From: SLNP01 sp964568875
Lineage (GTDB): Bacteria; Bacteroidota; Bacteroidia; Bacteroidales; VadinHA17
Direction of reading: 5' to 3'
NCBI GenBank assembly: GCA_964568875.1
Contig: CAZMSH010000006.1
Location: 72,698 to 136,697 of the forward strand
Length of the DNA stretch: 64,000 nt
Position numbers and translations under genes: made by a program. A model generated the notes under the pieces. It made no database searches. It was not told where the DNA came from and was given only the letters and a program-made list of their open reading frames with translations. Position 1 is the first letter of the stretch, and each line of letters starts with the position of its first letter. This document shows positions 59,601 through 64,000 of this stretch, one piece after another.

Positions 59601-61004
59601 ATGAGTGGCTTTTTCGGCTCAGTATCCCGTTCATGTTGCGTTAATGATGTTTTTTACGGCACAGATTACCATTCCCACCTGGGTACCAAACGTGCCGGAA
59701 TGGTATTTTATTGCTATGCCAACGGCTTTCGCCGGTCAATACACAATCTTGAAAACGCTTATTTCAGAAATAAGTTTGAAAATGATCTGCAGAGGTTTTC
59801 CGGGAACCTGGGCATGGGAATAATCAGCGACACTGATCCGCAGCCGATACTCTTCAGCTCACACCTGGGCCGCTTTGCAGTGGTTACGGTAAGCCGGCTC
59901 TATAACCTTGCTGAGCTGGAGAAATATTTTCTTGCCAAAAGGGTCCACTTTACCGAGAACTTTGAAGGCCACGTCAACCCTACCGAAGTGGTGGCAAATC
60001 TTATTAACGAAATGGACACCTTTTCTGACGGGATAGAAAATGTATTTGAAAAAGTGAAGGGATCATGTTCTTTTCTTATTCTTACTCCGGAGGGAATAAT
60101 TGCTGTACGCGATAAACTTGGTCGTACTCCTGTTATTATCGGTAAAAAAGATGGTGCATGGGCAGTTGCCAGTGAAACAGCTTCTTTTCCGAATACCGGA
60201 TTCGAAGCAGATTATTACCTGGGACCCGGTGAGGTGATCTTTATTACCCCCGACGGGTACACACAACTCAGGCCCCCGAACCAGAATATGCAGATATGTT
60301 CTTTCCTTTGGGTATATTATGGTTACCCGCCGTCATATTATGAAGGAATAAATGTTGAGGATTGCCGGGCACGGTGCGGTGCCGCCATAGCACGCCGCGA
60401 CAATGTTGAAGCTGATTTTGCCTGCGGTGTGCCTGATTCAGGTGTGGGACATGCTGTCGGCTACAGTGAAGAGAAGCGCATACCCTATAAGCGGGCATAC
60501 TCTAAATATACCCCTACGTGGCCCAGAAGCTTTATGCCTCAGCAGCAGAGAGACAGGGAGCTGGTTGCCAGAATGAAACTGATTCCCAATAAGGCGGTAA
60601 TTGAAGGAAAGAAGATAGTCTGCCTTGATGACAGTATTGTACGTGGAACACAGCTTCGTGACAATACCCGCGAACTGCGCCTTGCCGGAGCTGCTGCCAT
60701 CCATATGAGAATTGCATGTCCTCCGCTGCTCTTCCCTTGCGATTTCCTCAATTTCTCGCAATCGCGGTCAACCCTGGAGCTTGCTGCAAGAAGAGCAGTA
60801 TCAGAACTCGGTGGAAGGGAAGAAGATATTACCCGCTACAGCGACCCCGATACTTCAGAATATGAATCAATGGTAGCCAGGATTGCAGGAAAGCTTGATC
60901 TTAACACCCTGGTATACCAGCGACTCGACGATCTTGTAGAAGCTATAGGCCTTCCAAAGGAGAAGTTATGCACACATTGCTGGGATGGAACCGGCTATTT
61001 TTAG
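59601..61004 (+). CDS. Amidophosphoribosyltransferase-like (PurF paralog) lacking the N-terminal catalytic Cys
   Basis: 467 aa. Two PurF domains: an Ntn-type glutaminase-like domain (1-230) and a phosphoribosyltransferase domain with GVPDSGVGHAVGYSEE (276-291) and PRPP loop IVCLDDSIVRGT (339-350). True PurF begins Cys2 (MCGI..); this one begins MSGFFGSVSRSCC, so Ser replaces the nucleophile unless Cys12/Cys13 act. It may use free ammonia or do something else. Similar Cys-less paralogs exist in Bacteroides (from memory). Confidence 0.85.
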   Translation: MSGFFGSVSRSCCVNDVFYGTDYHSHLGTKRAGMVFYCYANGFRRSIHNLENAYFRNKFENDLQRFSGNLGMGIISDTDPQPILFSSHLGRFAVVTVSRLYNLAELEKYFLAKRVHFTENFEGHVNPTEVVANLINEMDTFSDGIENVFEKVKGSCSFLILTPEGIIAVRDKLGRTPVIIGKKDGAWAVASETASFPNTGFEADYYLGPGEVIFITPDGYTQLRPPNQNMQICSFLWVYYGYPPSYYEGINVEDCRARCGAAIARRDNVEADFACGVPDSGVGHAVGYSEEKRIPYKRAYSKYTPTWPRSFMPQQQRDRELVARMKLIPNKAVIEGKKIVCLDDSIVRGTQLRDNTRELRLAGAAAIHMRIACPPLLFPCDFLNFSQSRSTLELAARRAVSELGGREEDITRYSDPDTSEYESMVARIAGKLDLNTLVYQRLDDLVEAIGLPKEKLCTHCWDGTGYF

Positions 61005-61029
61005 TTTGACATAAAATCTAACAGAGAAT

Positions 61030-61872
61030 ATGAAATACATAGGACCACATGTCAGTGCCCAGGGAGGCGTGGAAAATGCTCCGGTAAATGCTTATGAGGT
61101 GGGAGCAAGGGCTTTTGCCTTTTTCACAAAAAACCAGAGACAGTGGTTTTCATCTCCACTCTCAGCTTCGTCAATAAAGCTGTTCAGAGATAATTGCGAG
61201 AAGTATGATTTCAAGCCCTTTCAAATACTACCCCATGACAGCTATCTTATCAATTTGGGTAATCCCGACCCCGATGCACTCAAGAAATCACGTTCGTCAT
61301 TCATAGATGAAATGAAGCGTTGTCAGCAGTTAGGACTCGACAGGCTCAACTTTCACCCGGGAAGTCACCTGAATAAGGTTTCAGAAGAGGAATGCCTGAG
61401 AATAATCGCAGAATCGATAAATATCGCTCTGGATAAATCAGAAGGCATTACCGCGGTAATTGAAAATACTGCCGGACAAGGTACCAATCTGGGCTACCGT
61501 TTTGAGCATCTGAGGTTTATTATCGATTACGTAGAAGATAAATCAAGAGTGGGGGTTTGCATAGATACATGTCATTCTTACACGGCAGGATACGACCTTA
61601 AGACAGAGGAGGGCTTCATACAGACATTCAGTCATTTTGATAAAGTGGTGGGCTTTGAATATCTGAAGGGAATGCACATCAATGATTCAAAAAAGGATTT
61701 CGGTACCCGTGTTGACAGGCATGACAACCTGGGAGATGGATTTCTTGGGATGGATATCTTCAGGAGAATCGTTAATGATGACCGTTTCAATAATATGCCC
61801 CTGATACTTGAAACTCCTGATGAAACCAAATGGGCTGATGAGATCAGAGAGCTTTACAGGATGATAGAATAA
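61030..61872 (+). CDS. nfo: Deoxyribonuclease IV (endonuclease IV)
   Basis: 280 aa AP endonuclease with a TIM barrel and three zinc ions. Signature blocks: IGPHVSAQGGVENAP (4-18), NFHPGSHL, VIENTAGQGTNLG, GVCIDTCHSYTAGYD, HINDSK and ILETPDE, with the expected His/Glu/Asp ligands. Acts in base excision repair. 25 bp after the PurF-like gene, so likely cotranscribed. Confidence 0.97.
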   Translation: MKYIGPHVSAQGGVENAPVNAYEVGARAFAFFTKNQRQWFSSPLSASSIKLFRDNCEKYDFKPFQILPHDSYLINLGNPDPDALKKSRSSFIDEMKRCQQLGLDRLNFHPGSHLNKVSEEECLRIIAESINIALDKSEGITAVIENTAGQGTNLGYRFEHLRFIIDYVEDKSRVGVCIDTCHSYTAGYDLKTEEGFIQTFSHFDKVVGFEYLKGMHINDSKKDFGTRVDRHDNLGDGFLGMDIFRRIVNDDRFNNMPLILETPDETKWADEIRELYRMIE

Positions 61873-61886
61873 AGCCCTGTAAAGAG

Positions 61887-62684
61887 CTAAATCAGCTTCA
61901 TTTCATGATTTTTGCGGTATTCTGAAATCTTTTCCTTTGCGACTTTGTACCCTATTTTGAATATTTCCTCTGAGCTCGCCTGATCGAATGCATTATAATT
62001 GCTTAGTTCTTTCGGGTTGATAAAAAGATTAAACTTTTTCTGCTTTGCAGCCATATCTTTGGTCACGCTAAGGTGAAAAGCACGCTCTGCTATACCCAGC
62101 AAAGAGTTGAAGTTCTTTCTTTCACCCATTTCATTAACATATGATCCAATAAGCACCCGGCATCTTTTTTCAATGGGAGCCAAAGGAAGATTGTCCATAA
62201 CACCGCCGTCAACATAAAAAGTGTTGTCCATTTCCACAGGCTTGAAAACTACCGGAATGCTTGCTGATGCTATCACTGCCCTTAATAGTTCGCCGCTTTC
62301 AAAATACTCAACCTTAGCCAGATTAAGGTTTGTGACGCTTACTACCAGGGGTGTTTTCAGGTCCTCAAACGTCTTTGCCCTCAGCGCCTTCTTAAGTACT
62401 TTAATCATACCCTCCATTTTCAGTAACCCGTCTTTTGGTACTGTCAGCTTCAGGAAATCGAGCCTGCTGTTCTTACCAAGTATTTCAAGAATCTCCACGG
62501 GGGTATATCCGTCGGCATACAATGCCCCTGCTATGGCGCCGGCACTGGCTCCTGATATAATATCAGGATAAATACCCTCTTCATTAAGGGCCTTCATAAC
62601 TCCCAGGTGTGCATATCCCCTGGCCGCACCACCACTGAGAACTAGTCCCGTGGCTTTATTTTCCGACTTACGGTTTTTTGCCAT
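61887..62684 (-). CDS. Patatin-like phospholipase
   Basis: 265 aa. Oxyanion loop SGGAARGYAHLG (17-28), nucleophile Ser47 in GASAG (45-49) and Asp159 in DGGVMDNLPL complete the Ser-Asp dyad. No signal peptide, so a cytoplasmic or membrane-associated lipid acyl hydrolase. Stops 14 bp from the nfo stop. Its leader contains the 15-bp tandem array at 62732-62821. Confidence 0.93.
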   Translation of the reverse strand: MAKNRKSENKATGLVLSGGAARGYAHLGVMKALNEEGIYPDIISGASAGAIAGALYADGYTPVEILEILGKNSRLDFLKLTVPKDGLLKMEGMIKVLKKALRAKTFEDLKTPLVVSVTNLNLAKVEYFESGELLRAVIASASIPVVFKPVEMDNTFYVDGGVMDNLPLAPIEKRCRVLIGSYVNEMGERKNFNSLLGIAERAFHLSVTKDMAAKQKKFNLFINPKELSNYNAFDQASSEEIFKIGYKVAKEKISEYRKNHEMKLI

Positions 62685-62731
62685 ATCAGTTAAAATGAGT
62701 CAGACAATAAATTTAAGAAAAAATCGCATCC

Positions 62732-62821
62732 CATACAATTGCCCCTCGTACAATAGCCCCTCGTACAATAGCCCCCCATACAATTGCCCCTCTTACAATC
62801 GCCCCTCTTACAATCGCACCC
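62732..62821. repeat. 15-bp tandem repeat array, six units
   Basis: Units of the form C[AGT]TACAAT[TAC]GCCCCT starting at 62732, 62747, 62762, 62777, 62792 and 62807, with a decayed seventh before them. It ends in the hairpin GCACCCC-AGC-GGGGTGC (62816-62832). Lies 48-137 bp upstream of the patatin ATG, so in its promoter or leader. Read on the minus strand the array is a 5-residue periodic frame (CxRGx), on the plus strand YNxPS; neither looks like a real gene. Confidence 0.85.
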
Positions 62822-62941
62822 CAGCGGGGTGCAATATTCATAGGAACGGTAAGACCACCACCCCCCTGTTTCCTGGCGGCGCAAGGTCCCATATTAAGCT
62901 AAAGTTTGTTATTTTTACAGCATACAGAAAAAAACAGAGCC

Positions 62942-63232
62942 ATGCAATTTGTACTGACAGCTTATGACGGAACCGACAAGGATGCCCTTGACAGAAGGAT
63001 GAAAGTAAGGCCGATGCATCTTGAGGCGGTGGAAAAACTCAGAGAGAGCGGGAACTTCCACTTTGGTGGGGCAATTCTTGATGACGATGAAAAAATGATA
63101 GGATCAGTTGTTGTCTATGAGTTTCCCGGATGGGAGGAAATGGAGGCTTACCTTGAGACCGAACCCTATGTGATGGGGGGTGTATGGCAGAAAATAGAGG
63201 TAAAGCCCTTCAGGCTGGCAAAGCATAATTAA
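62942..63232 (+). CDS. YciI-like (muconolactone isomerase fold) protein
   Basis: 96 aa ferredoxin-like fold: FVLTAYDGTDKDALDRRMKVRPMHLEAVEKLRESG with the conserved His/Asp-type pair of YciI proteins, and GSVVVYEFPGWEEMEAYLETEPYV. Function of YciI proteins is mostly unknown. ATG 62942 fits the family; the frame extends upstream to 62906 without support. Convergent with pdxH. Confidence 0.88.
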   Translation: MQFVLTAYDGTDKDALDRRMKVRPMHLEAVEKLRESGNFHFGGAILDDDEKMIGSVVVYEFPGWEEMEAYLETEPYVMGGVWQKIEVKPFRLAKHN

Positions 63233-63248
63233 TCAAAGAGTACTTCTG

Positions 63249-63839
63249 TCACGGTGCCAGAAGCATGGTTTCCCAGCCGGCATATGTCTTCTCATATACA
63301 AGTCGCCTGTGAAGCCTGTGTTCCCCCTCCTGCCAGAACTCATATCTTTCTGCTGAGAGTCTGTAGCCACCCCAGTGTTTGGGCCTTGGTATCTTCCCTC
63401 CGAATTTCTTGCTGAATCGCTCCATCTTATCAGTAATATCAGCCATTGACCTGATTTCAGTGCTCTGGTCTGATGCCCATGCTCCCAGCTGACTCTCCCG
63501 GGGCCTGGTTGCGAAATAGGCATCTGACTCATGACGGCTGGTTCTCAATACGGTGCCTTCAATTCGTATCTGTCTCTGCAGGTGAGGCCACCAGAAAAGC
63601 AATCCCGCCCGGTAGTTTGATTCCAATTGCAAGGCTTTTGTGCTGTTGTAGTTGGTAAAGAATACAAATTCATCACTTCCGAAATCTTTCAGCAGTACCA
63701 TTCTGGCAGATGTATCGCCCATTGCCGAAGATGTTGCAAGCACCATCGCCGACGGGTCACCATAAACGGTTGGATTATCCTTTATAAAAGCAGTATGTTC
63801 ATCATACCACTCTCTGAAAATTTCTGATGCTGTTTTCAT
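63249..63839 (-). CDS. pdxH: Pyridoxamine 5'-phosphate oxidase
   Basis: 196 aa FMN enzyme making pyridoxal phosphate. FMN- and PLP-binding segments are present: TSARMVLLKDFGSDEFVFFTNY, RQIRIEGTV, PRESQLGAWAS and the C-terminal WGGYRLSAERYEFWQEGEHRLHRR. About 20 residues shorter at the N-terminus than the E. coli enzyme, which is common in this group. Confidence 0.95.
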   Translation of the reverse strand: MKTASEIFREWYDEHTAFIKDNPTVYGDPSAMVLATSSAMGDTSARMVLLKDFGSDEFVFFTNYNSTKALQLESNYRAGLLFWWPHLQRQIRIEGTVLRTSRHESDAYFATRPRESQLGAWASDQSTEIRSMADITDKMERFSKKFGGKIPRPKHWGGYRLSAERYEFWQEGEHRLHRRLVYEKTYAGWETMLLAP

Positions 63840-63879
63840 ATCGTTACCTCAATGCTAAAACTCATTTTGCTGCTTTCCG

Positions 63880-64000
63880 AAGACCAAAACACCCACTACG
63901 CTCTCTATGCCTTTTACGCCTTTTACACCACTATGCCCTCCTACGTCCTCCTACGCCTTCTACGCCTTCTACGCCTTCTACGCCCTTCTATGCCCTTCTA
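63880..64000. repeat. 9-bp-period degenerate repeat array, runs off window
   Basis: Repeated TTTTACGCC / TTCTACGCC / CTTCTATGCC units reach the window end and continue beyond it. Same unit as the array at about 29664-29690, which reads TTTTACGCC TTTTACGCC. Nothing coding in the gap upstream of pdxH. Confidence 0.8.

Noticed and set aside
62732..62821. Possible CRISPR array
   Set aside because: Units are contiguous with no spacers, too short for CRISPR repeats, and there are no cas genes.
62690..62884. 64-aa minus-strand frame with five-residue CxRGx repeats
   Set aside because: Any open frame through a 15-bp tandem array gives a 5-residue period; no promoter or homology, so I treat the array as regulatory or neutral DNA.
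1..64000. tRNA, rRNA, riboswitch and insertion sequence search by eye
   Set aside because: No T-loop or anticodon-like cloverleaf, conserved rRNA segment, riboswitch core or transposase was recognised in any gap.

Overview
The window is a chromosome segment of a Bacteroidota bacterium, most likely of the Bacteroidales/Marinilabiliales group; I cannot place it more finely. The evidence is lineage-typical proteins (DUF5916, DUF4292, a CreD cassette, a YbeY with GYKD in place of GYDH, an Mrp without CxxC), Bacteroidota -7 promoter boxes of the form TAnnTTTG in front of many genes, mostly weak ribosome binding sites, and many lipoproteins. There is no rRNA or tRNA gene, insertion sequence, prophage or CRISPR array that I can see.

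Layout. (1) 1-8.5 kb: end of a GH3 glycosidase, a secreted S9 peptidase, two Ser-type sulfatase lipoproteins and a DUF5916 outer-membrane-type protein, a small carbohydrate/sulfate scavenging region. (2) 8.6-18.8 kb: an exported SOD, then a long operon encoding an HMA lipoprotein, a Tat-exported Fe-S protein, an NrfD-type quinol-binding membrane subunit, a membrane-anchored cytochrome c, DoxX, SCO, a full caa3-type cytochrome c oxidase and heme O synthase. It reads as a complete quinol-to-oxygen electron path in which a reduced, Alternative-Complex-III-like module replaces a bc1 complex. (3) 19.9-26.2 kb: an operon of DUF134 regulator, three NifX/NifB-like small proteins, DUF5320, a radical SAM remnant, DUF4405, CGGC, two ferredoxin-containing MinD-type ATPases and an Mrp ATPase. 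This composition matches the 'orange protein' (ORP) complex known from Desulfovibrio, but with a different regulator, whose likely tandem operator is visible in the promoter. (4) 26.2-29.5 kb: an NAD(P)-binding protein and a membrane protein/winged-helix regulator/CreD cassette with two identical operators. (5) 29.8-36.6 kb: lspA, ArsR regulator, polyprenyl synthase, CoA-binding protein, HAD phosphatase, M28 peptidase and two thioredoxin-fold proteins. (6) 36.7-55.5 kb: largely minus-strand housekeeping genes (uvrC, ade, mnmG, ybeY, RsbW-like kinase, EnvC-like protein, DUF4292, TPR protein, flippase, ruvB, YwqK-type protein, nadA), with two parS-like ParB sites beside uvrC and between ade and mnmG, and a decayed dut gene at its usual conserved position. 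(7) 55.5-56.0 kb: a 563-bp very AT-rich gap from which genes diverge. (8) 56.0-64 kb: largely plus-strand genes: rpiB, Rrf2 regulator, VanZ, hemW, a coiled-coil protein, a PurF-like protein lacking the catalytic Cys, endonuclease IV, patatin, YciI-like protein and pdxH.

The parS sites, the mnmG neighbourhood, the strand switch and the AT-rich gap together suggest that this segment lies near the chromosome origin. Intergenic gaps carry a scattered family of short-period (7-9 bp) degenerate tandem repeats, and one 15-bp array sits upstream of the patatin gene.
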